A stretch of DNA of 64,000 nucleotides from positions 682,001 to 746,000 of the forward strand of contig NZ_AZUN01000001.1 of the NCBI RefSeq assembly GCF_000527095.1, written 5' to 3'. Below the pieces are notes generated by a model. That model saw only the letters and a list, made by a program, of their open reading frames with translations. It made no database searches and was not told the origin of the DNA. This document shows positions 51,169-61,358 of the stretch, in pieces (positions within the stretch are counted from its first letter, which is position 1; every line of letters begins with the position of its first letter). Origin of the DNA: Methylomicrobium lacus LW14. Lineage in GTDB: Bacteria > Pseudomonadota > Gammaproteobacteria > Methylococcales > Methylomonadaceae. The position numbers and the translations under genes are program-made.

Positions 51169-52359
51169 ATGACCCAAACCCTCTCCATTCCACTCGACAC
51201 CGGCATTCTGCACCTCGACATCGAGCCGGGCCGCGTGCCGATAAAGCGCTTGCTCGGTTTCGCCTCGCGCATCGGCAGCAAGCGCAAATTTTTGCTGGTC
51301 AGCAAGGTGCTTGGCAAGCATTATCCGGTCAGTCCGCTGCTGATGAGCTGGACCTACCGCGCGTTGGCGCGGCCGGTACTGAAAAGCTTGCTAGGGCAGG
51401 GCTCGCTCTGGATCGGCATGGCCGAAACCGCGACCGGCCTCGGCTACGGCGTCTTCGAAGCGGCCTGCCGTGAGGGCGCAAGAAACGGCCTGTTCATGCA
51501 GACCACGCGCTATCATCTGGAAGGCGTGCCGCGTCTCGAATTCGACGAGGCGCACAGTCATGCGACCGATTTTTTTCTGTATTATCCAAGCGGGGCGGAA
51601 GAGCGGAAGCTGTTTTCGAGCGCCGAAACGTTGGTGTTGATCGACGACGAGATCAGCACCGGGCGCACGTTCTTGCGCTTGATTCAGGCGTATCAGGCGG
51701 TCAATCCGGGGCTGCGGCGAGTGTTCATCGTCAGCCTGGTCAATTTTGCGCGTTCTGAAGACCGCGTAAAACTCGAAGCGCAGGCCGGCGTGCCGGTCGA
51801 ATGGGTCGCGCTGCGCGCGGGCCGTTTGCGTTTCGAGGATGCCGGCGAGGTGGATTTGCCTCAGGTGACGGTCAATGCGATCGGCAACGGCCGCTGTAAG
51901 AAACATTTGCTGGCCTGGCCCGGCCGTTTGGGAATCAAGTCGCCGGTGACGCTGGCCGATGCGGACATGCTGGATCTCCAGGAGCTGCTGAACCCGGCCG
52001 ATGCGCGCCCGCTGCTGGTGCTCGGCACCGGCGAGTGCAATGCGCCGGCTTATTTGCTCGGGCGAGAACTCGAACGCCGGGGTCACCGGGTCAAGGTGCA
52101 AAGCACGACCCGTTCGCCGATCCATCAGGGCAATGACATTGCCTCGGTCTGCCGTTTCGAAGACAATTACGAAGACGGCATCGACAATTTCATCTACAAC
52201 CTGAATCCAGATACCTACCAGGCGATCATCCTCTGCCACGAAACCCCGCTGAACGCGCCTCTTCAAGAACGCCTCGCTGCCTGGCGCGCGCTCAGCGCCC
52301 GCATCGCGATCGATCCTGCAACCTTACATGCAAAACTACATATTTTTAGACCTGGATGA
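51169..52359 (+). CDS. phosphoribosyltransferase with C-terminal TRSP domain (ter operon)
   Basis: 396 residues. The N-terminal half is a PRTase-like domain with the PRPP loop LVLIDDEISTGRTFLRLI (near 160-177) and GMAETATGLGYGVFEAAC. The C-terminal part has LVLGTGECNAPAYLLGRELE and RSPIHQGNDIASVCRFED, characteristic of the TRSP domain. It would transfer a ribose phosphate or remove one from a base (family inference). The 3' end overlaps the HAD gene by 32 nt. Confidence 0.88.
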   Translation: MTQTLSIPLDTGILHLDIEPGRVPIKRLLGFASRIGSKRKFLLVSKVLGKHYPVSPLLMSWTYRALARPVLKSLLGQGSLWIGMAETATGLGYGVFEAACREGARNGLFMQTTRYHLEGVPRLEFDEAHSHATDFFLYYPSGAEERKLFSSAETLVLIDDEISTGRTFLRLIQAYQAVNPGLRRVFIVSLVNFARSEDRVKLEAQAGVPVEWVALRAGRLRFEDAGEVDLPQVTVNAIGNGRCKKHLLAWPGRLGIKSPVTLADADMLDLQELLNPADARPLLVLGTGECNAPAYLLGRELERRGHRVKVQSTTRSPIHQGNDIASVCRFEDNYEDGIDNFIYNLNPDTYQAIILCHETPLNAPLQERLAAWRALSARIAIDPATLHAKLHIFRPG

Positions 52360-53086
52360 CACGCTGTTTCAGACCTTGCGCAAGTGCGAGCACGGTCCCG
52401 ACGATCCGGCGCTGGAGGTCAGGGCATTTCTGCCCGACGGCACGCCGAATTCGTTTGCGACACGCAAGCAGCAATGGCTTTGGCAATGGTTTCAAAAAGA
52501 CTTCAAGATCGTGCCGGTCACCGCGCGCGATGCCGGAGCCTTCGCGCGCGTGAATCTGCCGTTTCGGGAAGAAGTCGTGCTGAATCATGGCGCGGTGATC
52601 CTGGATAAAAATCGTCAATTCGACCCGCCGTGGATGGAGCGGATGCGGGGTCTCTTGCCCGATTATTATCAAAAGCTGCTGGCGGTCTGGGAGGACGTGC
52701 AGGTTTTCGCGGGTCGCCATGAAGGCTACAAATTGCGCCTGGTTCGCGATTTCGATATCGACTGGTTCGGCGTGGTGAAACATAAATCGGGCCTCGAGGC
52801 GCCGCTGAAGGCATTGCTCGAAGACATCGTCAGACCGCATCCCTTCGTTCGGGACGGCAGTTTATACACGCATTTGAACGGCAATAATCTGGCGTTATTG
52901 CCGAAAATCATCAACAAGGAGGACGCGGTGCAGTATTTGCTCGACCGTTACCGGCGCCAACATCCCGAAGTTTTGACTTTCGGCGCGGGCGACAGCCGGA
53001 CCGATGCACCGTTCCTGACGCTCTGCGATTATGCGCTGATTCCGAAAAATACGCAGCTGTTCAAGACTCTCGCAACGGTGCAATGA
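52328..53086 (+). CDS. HAD-superfamily hydrolase (ter operon)
   Basis: 252 residues. The first motif is FLDLDDTLFQTLRKC with nucleophile Asp near residue 7; motif III/IV is FGAGDSRTDAPFLTLCDYAL near the end. A cap domain lies between. It probably removes a phosphate from the metabolite made by neighbouring enzymes. It overlaps the PRTase gene by 32 nt and is 1 bp from the StiP gene. Confidence 0.88.
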   Translation: MQNYIFLDLDDTLFQTLRKCEHGPDDPALEVRAFLPDGTPNSFATRKQQWLWQWFQKDFKIVPVTARDAGAFARVNLPFREEVVLNHGAVILDKNRQFDPPWMERMRGLLPDYYQKLLAVWEDVQVFAGRHEGYKLRLVRDFDIDWFGVVKHKSGLEAPLKALLEDIVRPHPFVRDGSLYTHLNGNNLALLPKIINKEDAVQYLLDRYRRQHPEVLTFGAGDSRTDAPFLTLCDYALIPKNTQLFKTLATVQ

Positions 53087-53087
53087 G

Positions 53088-54179
53088 ATGACGGCTCCGT
53101 TTACAGGCAGTTATTCAGCCAGCGATGTCGAATTTTTGCTGACGCCGATCGAGATCGAAGATACCCCGGTCGCGCTCAAGGAAGCGCTGATCCAGTCGGG
53201 CCGGAGGCATTATTCGGAAATGCTGTCGCACGAGTCGCTGCCCTCAGAGGCTTATCTGCAACTGTTTCACGATGCCATCGCCTTGAACGGCCGGCGCATG
53301 GCCGAGCATCTGTTGCTTCTGGCCAAACGGATCGATGCCTTGCGCAAGGACAACATCACACTGGTATCGCTCGCGCGCGCCGGCACTCCGGTCGGCGTGT
53401 TGCTGAAGCATGTGCTGAAACGCCATTTTGGGCGCGACGCCGCCCATTATTCGATTTCTATCCTGCGCGACAAAGGCCTTGATCAACAGGCGCTACGCAC
53501 TATTTTGCGGCGCCATGCGCAGGAATCCCTGGTTTTTGTGGACGGCTGGACCGGCAAGGGCGTGATCGCCCGGCAGTTGGCAGCCAGTTTGGACGATTTT
53601 GTCGACTCCGATGGCATCCGTATTCCGGCCGATTTGTTTGTACTGACCGACCTGTCCGGAGCCGCGGCGGTCGCCGCATCAAACGAGGATTATCTGATCC
53701 CGTCCTGCGTGTTGAATGCGACCGTCTCCGGGCTGATCAGCCGTTCGATCTTCCGGCACGAAATATCAGGTCCCGCTTCATTTCACGGCTGTGTCTACTA
53801 TAAGAAATTCGAGCCGTACGATCTATCGCAGTATTTTATCGAAGCAATGCTGAGCCAGGTGGAAACGGTGTGTCGGGAGTCCGGCATTCGGGAGCCTGAA
53901 GCGCCGCCCGATAAGGAGGCCTTGCAGGCCGTATCGCTGGATTTTTTGCAGGGCATTGCTGAACGCTATCGCTTGAGTCATTATAATTACATCAAACCCG
54001 GGATCGGCGAGGCGACTCGCGTCTTGCTGAGACGCGAGGCCGGGCGCCTGCTGCTCAGAAATAAGGATTCGGAAGCCACCCGGCATCTGCTATGGCTGGC
54101 CGAGTCGAAATCTATCCCGGTCGAAGAGCACAAGGATTTGCCGTATCTCGCGGCAGCTTTAATCAAAGAGGTCAAATGA
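53088..54179 (+). CDS. StiP-family protein (cysteine protease-like/PRTase-type domain with PELOTA-like part)
   Basis: 363 residues. FTGSYSASDVEFLLTPIEIE at the start, SLARAGTPVGVLLKHVLKRH and FVDGWTGKGVIARQLAASLD are the family signatures (PF11202). The latter resembles a phosphoribosyl-binding loop. The family is annotated as cysteine protease StiP because of a tellurite-related gene, but the fold looks like a PRTase; the reaction is unproven. It overlaps the next gene by 4 nt. Confidence 0.85.
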   Translation: MTAPFTGSYSASDVEFLLTPIEIEDTPVALKEALIQSGRRHYSEMLSHESLPSEAYLQLFHDAIALNGRRMAEHLLLLAKRIDALRKDNITLVSLARAGTPVGVLLKHVLKRHFGRDAAHYSISILRDKGLDQQALRTILRRHAQESLVFVDGWTGKGVIARQLAASLDDFVDSDGIRIPADLFVLTDLSGAAAVAASNEDYLIPSCVLNATVSGLISRSIFRHEISGPASFHGCVYYKKFEPYDLSQYFIEAMLSQVETVCRESGIREPEAPPDKEALQAVSLDFLQGIAERYRLSHYNYIKPGIGEATRVLLRREAGRLLLRNKDSEATRHLLWLAESKSIPVEEHKDLPYLAAALIKEVK

Positions 54180-55129
54180 ACCCCATGTTCCCAGTTTCCG
54201 ATCAAAATCGGCCGTTCTCACCTTGGCAACTGGGGGCGCCGCTATACATGCCCGCCCACAGGCTTGACCTTCGCGACATTGCGAATGGCGATAAGTTGCC
54301 GCAGTTACGATCGATGATTTTCTGCACCGAAGATGCGGTATTGAAATTCGAGGTCGACAGCTGCATCCGCCATTTGGGCCTGTGCATGCAGGGCTTTCGG
54401 GAAACCAAGGGGCGTTTCCGCTTTATCCGCGCGCGCAATCCCGAGGTTCTCTCGCGGCTGCTCGACTTACCGCATATCGAACGCATCGACGGCTTCGTGC
54501 TGCCCAAGTTCACGCTCGACAATTTTTCGGCCTACTTCGATCAATTGCAGGGCACGTCTTTCAAGGTGATGCCGACGCTCGAAACCCGCGACGTGTTCGA
54601 TGCCGAGGCGATGCGCGAACTTCGCCAGGCCTTGTTGCAGGAAGGCGTCGATCAGCGCATCCTGATGCTCAGAGTCGGCGGCAACGATTTGATGAATCTG
54701 CTGGGCATTAGAAGGCCTCGGCACATGACGCTGTATCAAACGCCCCTGGGGCAGGTGATCGCGCAATTGGTCACGCAGTTCAAGCCTTACGGATTTGCAT
54801 TGTCCGCACCGGTTTTCGAATACCTGGACGACTATGAAACCTTGCAGCAGGAGATTCGCCAGGATTTGGCGCATGGCTTGATCGGCAAGACCGCGATTCA
54901 TCCGGATCAGGTGCCGGCGATCGAAAATGCCTACCGGGTCGAACGCTCGGACCACGACATGGCGGTGTCGATGCAGGACAGCGCCGCGCCGGCCGTGTTC
55001 AGAATGCATAATGCGATGTGCGAAGTCGCGACGCACGGACAATGGAGCGATGACATCATCGCCCGGCATGCCTGTTACGGCAATCGGGAACTGGTGTCGC
55101 TGCAGGATTATAAAGAAGTTACCATCTAA
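54176..55129 (+). CDS. C-C bond lyase of the HpcH/HpaI-citrate lyase type (ter operon)
   Basis: 317 residues from the ATG at 54176 (ATGA overlap with StiP). LGAPLYMPAHRLDLRDIANG at the start, SMIFCTEDAVLKFEVDSCI, VLPKFTLDN and HGLIGKTAIHPDQVPAIENA near the end, all typical of the TIM-barrel C-C bond lyase family (PF15617) that accompanies ter genes. The KTAIHP segment is a citrate-lyase-like active-site part. It would break or form a C-C bond in the ter metabolite. Confidence 0.88.
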   Translation: MNPMFPVSDQNRPFSPWQLGAPLYMPAHRLDLRDIANGDKLPQLRSMIFCTEDAVLKFEVDSCIRHLGLCMQGFRETKGRFRFIRARNPEVLSRLLDLPHIERIDGFVLPKFTLDNFSAYFDQLQGTSFKVMPTLETRDVFDAEAMRELRQALLQEGVDQRILMLRVGGNDLMNLLGIRRPRHMTLYQTPLGQVIAQLVTQFKPYGFALSAPVFEYLDDYETLQQEIRQDLAHGLIGKTAIHPDQVPAIENAYRVERSDHDMAVSMQDSAAPAVFRMHNAMCEVATHGQWSDDIIARHACYGNRELVSLQDYKEVTI

Positions 55130-55158
55130 TCAAACGCGCAGCTTGGCGGGAGGGTTCA

Positions 55159-56358
55159 ATGTATAATCGAATCGATATGGTCGCCGGACAAAATTGTCCG
55201 CTGCCGGCGCCAGCCTTGCATGTGACCGTGATGACGGGGCGCAAGATCTCGGGCCCCGACCTCGACGTGAGCGCTTTTCTGTTGAATGCGCAAGGCAAGG
55301 TGTCCAGGGATGACGATTTCGTATTTTACAATCAGCCAGTCCGCGCCGATCAGGGTGTTGAACTTGAATCCGAACACAACCGCTTGACTCTGCATCTGGA
55401 CAGAACGCAGCCGGAGGTTACGAAAATTGCGCTGACGATCACGATCACCGATGGTCAGGCGAAAGGCCAGAGTTTCGCGGAGATTCAGCAGGTGACCGTG
55501 CTGGTCAAGGATTTTCTGACCGGATTCGAAATCGCGAGCTTTGTGCTCGACACGAGCAAAAATCAGGAAACCGCGCTGATTCTGGCCGAGTTTTACCGGC
55601 ATCAGAACCAGTGGAAGCTGCGCGCGGTCGGGCAGGGTTTTATCGGCGGTTTGCAGCCCTTGGCCGAGTTTTACGGCGTCGATGTCGGCGAAGGCGAATC
55701 GAGCCCGGCGCCGGCACCGGTGCCTACTCCGGAGCCCGCGCCGCCGCCGAAGCTCAATTTAAGCAAGATCACGCTCGAAAAACGCGGCCAGTCGATCTCG
55801 CTGGAGAAAAACCGGGACGGTCTCGGCGAAATCCTGGTCAATCTGAACTGGAACGCGACGCCGGTCAAATCGGCCGGCCTGTTCGGCAGAAAGGCCGATG
55901 GCATCGACCTCGATCTGGCCTGCCTGTGGGAGTTTCAGGACGGCGCGCGCGGCGCGGTGCAGGCCTTGGGAGGGCATTTCGGCAATTTGCGGCAGTTCCC
56001 GTTCATCGAACTCGATCAGGATGACCGCAGCGGCCGCTCGGTCGGCGGCGAAACGCTGCGCATCAACGGCAGCCAATGGCAGGAATTCAGCCGGGTGCTG
56101 CTCTTTGCCTTCATTTATGAAGGCGTGCCGAACTGGTCGCATGTCGATGCGGTGATCACGATCAAGTGTAAAAATCAGCCCGATATCGAAGTGCGGCTCG
56201 ACAGCCACCGCAACGATCAATTCATGTGCGCGATCGCGATGCTCGAAAACGAGAATGGCCAACTGCGCGTCACCAAATTGGTCGATTATTTTTCCGGCCA
56301 TCAGCAAATGGACCAAGCCTATGGTTGGGGGTTGAATTATGTGGCGGGCAGTAAATAA
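55159..56358 (+). CDS. terA: TerA-type protein with two TerD-like domains
   Basis: 399 residues. Domain one (about 1-175) is TerD-like: TGRKISGPDLDVSAFLLNAQ, QGFIGGLQPLAEFYGVDVGE. A Pro-rich linker (PAPAPVPTPEPAPPPK) follows. Domain two begins ITLEKRGQSISLEKNRDGLG, has GIDLDLACLWEFQDGARGAV, and ends with MDQAYGWGLNYVAGSK, the TerA end. The linker and paired domains are typical of TerA. It probably takes part in the same membrane complex as TerB and TerD. Confidence 0.9.
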   Translation: MYNRIDMVAGQNCPLPAPALHVTVMTGRKISGPDLDVSAFLLNAQGKVSRDDDFVFYNQPVRADQGVELESEHNRLTLHLDRTQPEVTKIALTITITDGQAKGQSFAEIQQVTVLVKDFLTGFEIASFVLDTSKNQETALILAEFYRHQNQWKLRAVGQGFIGGLQPLAEFYGVDVGEGESSPAPAPVPTPEPAPPPKLNLSKITLEKRGQSISLEKNRDGLGEILVNLNWNATPVKSAGLFGRKADGIDLDLACLWEFQDGARGAVQALGGHFGNLRQFPFIELDQDDRSGRSVGGETLRINGSQWQEFSRVLLFAFIYEGVPNWSHVDAVITIKCKNQPDIEVRLDSHRNDQFMCAIAMLENENGQLRVTKLVDYFSGHQQMDQAYGWGLNYVAGSK

Positions 56359-56441
56359 GGCCGGCTTTCCCAAAAATCGTAGCGTAGCGTCCGTTCAATT
56401 GTTTATCCTATTTTACCCACAACCAATGAAGGAGTGACCCC

Positions 56442-56897
56442 ATGAGTTTTGAAAGTTTCCTGAGTCAACTGAAAAGCAAAGCCAGTGAATTAAAAACCGA
56501 AGCGATGAAATTCAAGAACAAGGATTTTCTGAACGCGGCGATGGCCGGTTCCGCATTGATTGCGATGGCCGACGGCAGCATCACCGGCGAAGAAAAGCAA
56601 AAAATGATCAAATTCATCGAGAGCAACGATGCGCTGTCGGTGTTTACGACCAGCGACGTGATCAAGGCGTTTCAGGATTTTGTCGGCCAGCTCGAATTCG
56701 ACAAGGACATCGGCGAAGCCAAGGCCTATCAAGCCCTGGGCAAGATGAAATCGAACAATGAAGCCGCGCGCCTGTTGATGCGGATGATCATCGCGATCGC
56801 ATCGTCCGACGGCAATTTCGATGCGAACGAGAAAAAAGTCGCGGTCAAAATCGCCGGCGAACTCAATGTGAACCCATCAGAATTTGAATTAGTCTAA
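56442..56897 (+). CDS. terB: TerB-family tellurite resistance protein
   Basis: 151 residues. FLNAAMAGSALIAMADGSIT then GEEKQKMIKFIESNDALSVF, and ASSDGNFDANEKKVAVKIAG. These two acidic loops (ADGSITGEE and SDGNFDANE) are the metal-binding signature of TerB. It is preceded by AAGGAGTG at 56430-56437. It is the last gene of the operon here; TerC, its usual membrane partner, is absent from the window. Confidence 0.95.
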   Translation: MSFESFLSQLKSKASELKTEAMKFKNKDFLNAAMAGSALIAMADGSITGEEKQKMIKFIESNDALSVFTTSDVIKAFQDFVGQLEFDKDIGEAKAYQALGKMKSNNEAARLLMRMIIAIASSDGNFDANEKKVAVKIAGELNVNPSEFELV

Positions 56898-57235
56898 TTG
56901 TTGCATTATGATGAAAGTCAGCGGATATTCAATTTAAAGCGGATACTCGGTTTAAATTGAATCATTTGGCGTACTCCCTACAATAATAATCAACGTCACT
57001 TGTATCGCGGCCTGTTGAAAGTCTTTTTTCAGCGGCTGCCGCGAGGCAAAGGGATTTGCGTCCCGGTCATCACTGGATCATCGGGATAGGCGGCGGGAAT
57101 TGATGTTTCCGCCCCGAGTTCAACATTCCTCCAGGGACGGTTCTTGCCGGCAAGCATTCAGGCGAAAATAAAGGTTTGGCTGCCGGTCAATCCCATGATT
57201 ATTGCCCGGACGCATGCGGGCGCAGGAGACGTATC
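56898..57235. other. intergenic region with a tandem and inverted repeat, upstream of ftsH
   Basis: About 340 bp. Two imperfect 18-bp copies start at 56921 and 56939 (GCGGATATTCAATTTAAA and GCGGATACTCGGTTTAAA). In addition ATTCAATTTAAA (56927-56938) and TTTAAATTGAAT (56951-56962) form a perfect 12-bp inverted repeat. It could be a terminator-like or regulator site for terB or ftsH. No gene seen. Confidence 0.6.
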
Positions 57236-59143
<1,908 letters not shown>

Positions 59144-59164
59144 GATTGTATTTACTTTAATCAA

Positions 59165-59196
59165 AGGGGCGGCTGCTGTCGCCCCTGTTTGTTTTT
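59165..59196 (+). terminator. intrinsic terminator after ftsH
   Basis: AGGGGCG (59165-59171) pairs with CGCCCCT (59180-59186), loop of 8, followed by GTTTGTTTTT. A good rho-independent terminator 20 bp after the ftsH stop. Confidence 0.85.
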
Positions 59197-59228
59197 GAAT
59201 CTAATTGAAAAGCGATATTCCTGATTTT

Positions 59229-60302
59229 ATGGTGCCGTCAGCCGATCATCATGAGGAAATGCAGCAACTGGCGGCGCGTATCAAGCAATGGGGGCTGGAG
59301 TTGGGTTTCCAGCAGGTCGGCATCGCCGACACCGATCTGCAGCAGGCCGAACAGCATTTACATGTCTGGCTTGGCAAAAATTTTCATGGCGAAATGGACT
59401 ACATGCAGCGTCATGGGCTCAAGCGCAGCCGGCCTGACTTGCTGCAACCCGGCACGTTACGCATCATCTCGGTAAGGATGGATTATTTGCCCGAGCCTGC
59501 CGCCGCGATGGACAAAAACCTTGCCGATCCGAGCGCGGCCTATATCTCACGCTACGCGCTCGGTCGCGATTATCACAAGCTGATCCGGCATCGTCTGCAA
59601 AAATTGGCCGACAAGATCCAGGCGGACATCGGCCCGTTCGGCTACCGCGCCTTCGTCGACAGCGCGCCGGTGCTCGAAAAAGCGCTGGCGGAAAAAGCGG
59701 GGCTCGGTTGGATCGGCAAGCATTCGAATCTGATCAACCGCAAAGCCGGTTCCTGGTTTTTTCTAGGTGAAATCTACACCGATCTGCCGTTGCCGATCGA
59801 TGCGCTTGCCTCGGCGCATTGCGGTTCCTGTGCCGCCTGCCTGAGCATTTGTCCAACCCAGGCGATCGTAGCGCCTTTCCAGGTCGATGCGCGCCGTTGC
59901 GTGTCTTATCTGACAATCGAGCTGCACGGCGCGATTCCTGAACCGTTGCGGCCTCTGATCGGCAACCGCATCTACGGCTGCGATGACTGCCAATTGGTCT
60001 GTCCGTGGAATCGATTTGCGAAATTAACCGGCGAAGGCGATTTCAAGCCTCGGCATAGGCTGAATACACCGCAATTGCTCGAGGTGTTCGCTTGGGATGA
60101 ACAGACTTTTTTGACCAAGACCGAAGGTTCGGCGATCAGGAGGATCGGCCATGAGCGTTGGCTCAGAAACATCGCAGTCGCGCTCGGCAATGCGCGCAGT
60201 GCGCCGGAAATCATCGCGGCATTGACGGCAAAGCTTGAGCATCCAGCTGAACTGATCAAAGAACATGTGCGCTGGGCTTTGGACAGGCAATCGGAACGCT
60301 AG
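59229..60302 (+). CDS. queG: epoxyqueuosine reductase QueG
   Basis: 357 residues from the ATG at 59229; a TTG at 59205 and an ATG at 59259 are alternatives. The region AARIKQWGLELGFQQVGIAD aligns with the E. coli start. Two 4Fe-4S clusters: CGSCAACLSICPTQAI and CDDCQLVCPWNRF. The enzyme reduces epoxyqueuosine to queuosine in tRNA with a cobalamin cofactor. Proximity to orn (3.3 kb) is conserved in gammaproteobacteria. Confidence 0.94.
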   Translation: MVPSADHHEEMQQLAARIKQWGLELGFQQVGIADTDLQQAEQHLHVWLGKNFHGEMDYMQRHGLKRSRPDLLQPGTLRIISVRMDYLPEPAAAMDKNLADPSAAYISRYALGRDYHKLIRHRLQKLADKIQADIGPFGYRAFVDSAPVLEKALAEKAGLGWIGKHSNLINRKAGSWFFLGEIYTDLPLPIDALASAHCGSCAACLSICPTQAIVAPFQVDARRCVSYLTIELHGAIPEPLRPLIGNRIYGCDDCQLVCPWNRFAKLTGEGDFKPRHRLNTPQLLEVFAWDEQTFLTKTEGSAIRRIGHERWLRNIAVALGNARSAPEIIAALTAKLEHPAELIKEHVRWALDRQSER

Positions 60303-60856
60303 TTGACCGTGTGCTCCTGGCAGATCTTTTCGCTGTCGCTCTGGCTAAGCTGTTCCTTGGTCAAGCCGCAAGCAAATCCGTCGGCTTCACGGGTAAAATA
60401 TTTGCAAGTCTTGCATAAACCGAAGGTATGGGATTTATGCGCTTTTTGCAAAGCCAGCAGCGTTTGCGAGAAGACTTTTTCGGTGTCGGTATCTTCGTTC
60501 AATAAGGTCGAAGCCTCCCTGAACAATTCGGTCGAGCGTGCATCGGACAGCATCGACTCGCCTTCATTAAGCAGGCTCAAATGCACCATGCGGCGGTCGT
60601 TGCTGTCGGTCGTTTTCCTGATGTAGCCCTTTTTTTCCAACAGCTGCAAGGTTTGTGAAACCGTGCCGCGCGTCATGCCCAGGTAGTTGGTCAATGCGGC
60701 CGGCGAATCGCTGTAGCGGTTGCAGCGCGAAAGGTAATCCAGAACCTGAAAATGGACCGGTTGCAGACCGAGTTCGGTGCACCTCTTGCGTTCCTCGGAA
60801 CGGATCAATGCCGACATGCGTTCGATGACTTCAAATATGGCTATTCTTTCCATCAC
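60299..60856 (-). CDS. MarR-family regulator with a four-cysteine C-terminal tail
   Basis: 185 residues (GTG at 60856, ATG at 60853). Winged-helix part: LQPVHFQVLDYLSRCNRYSD, ALTNYLGMTRGTVSQTLQLL, KTTDSNDRRMVHLSLLNEG (the wing with DxRR). The last 40 residues hold CKTC, then C and C in a C-x2-C-x11-C-x15-C pattern that could bind Zn or an Fe-S cluster. It overlaps the end of queG by 4 nt and is divergent from DUF2024. Likely autoregulated through the palindrome just upstream of its start. Confidence 0.88.
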   Translation of the reverse strand: MMERIAIFEVIERMSALIRSEERKRCTELGLQPVHFQVLDYLSRCNRYSDSPAALTNYLGMTRGTVSQTLQLLEKKGYIRKTTDSNDRRMVHLSLLNEGESMLSDARSTELFREASTLLNEDTDTEKVFSQTLLALQKAHKSHTFGLCKTCKYFTREADGFACGLTKEQLSQSDSEKICQEHTVN

Positions 60857-60861
60857 GCTTA

Positions 60862-60905
60862 AATTTTAAAATTTCTTGACATTAATTTTATTATACCATA
60901 ATCTC
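60862..60905. promoter_or_regulatory. divergent promoters and operator between marR and DUF2024
   Basis: On the plus strand, TTGACA at 60877-60882 and TAATCT at 60900-60905 are 17 bases apart, a good sigma-70 promoter. On the minus strand, TATAAT at 60896-60891 can be the -10 for marR. A perfect 14-base palindrome AAATTTTAAAATTT lies at 60862-60875, overlapping both transcripts' start area. It is well placed as a MarR operator. Confidence 0.65.
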
Positions 60906-61055
60906 ACAGCATATCGAATCGATACTATATAAAAAATAACTTTTTTTCTAAGGAAATTTTTTATCAGGCAAATACGGTTCGATTGTTGTGTAAAGCCTTG
61001 TAAATTGTTCAGAAATTTTTCTGGTAATATCCTTTATTAAAGCATTCTTGTTGCG

Positions 61056-61080
61056 CCGGTGGCTCGTCCACCGGTTTTTT
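61056..61080 (+). terminator. intrinsic terminator in the leader of the DUF2024 gene
   Basis: CCGGTGG (61056-61062), loop CTCGT, CCACCGG (61068-61074), then six T (61075-61080). It is 11 bases before the DUF2024 ATG and about 150 bases after the plus-strand promoter. No complete gene lies between. So it is either an attenuator or the end of a small RNA. Confidence 0.8.
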
Positions 61081-61091
61081 ATCGAAACCAT

Positions 61092-61358
61092 ATGACCATT
61101 TCACACGTATTTGACACTTACGCGAAAAAAACCAAAGGCGGCATCATGCATTTCGATGTGATCATCGACGAGCAGGACCCGCAAAAAGCGCTGCAATCCG
61201 CCAAACATTGGCTCGAAAGCATCGGCCACGCCGACGCGGTGGTCACCCAGGAAACATGCTACTTTTGTCATAGCGCCGAGGCGCCGGCCGAGATGCGGCG
61301 GCAGATCGACGAGAGAGGCTATGCGATTTACAAACTGGAAGGCTGCCCGAAAGATTAG
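61092..61358 (+). CDS. DUF2024 family protein
   Basis: 88 residues from the ATG at 61092. SHVFDTYAKKTKGGIMHFDV, then WLESIGHADAVVTQETCYFC with HSAEAP, and RGYAIYKLEGCP fit DUF2024. The CxxCH motif resembles a redox or metal site. Function unknown. It is convergent with rsgA; the stops are adjacent. A terminator sits directly before its start. Confidence 0.88.
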   Translation: MTISHVFDTYAKKTKGGIMHFDVIIDEQDPQKALQSAKHWLESIGHADAVVTQETCYFCHSAEAPAEMRRQIDERGYAIYKLEGCPKD

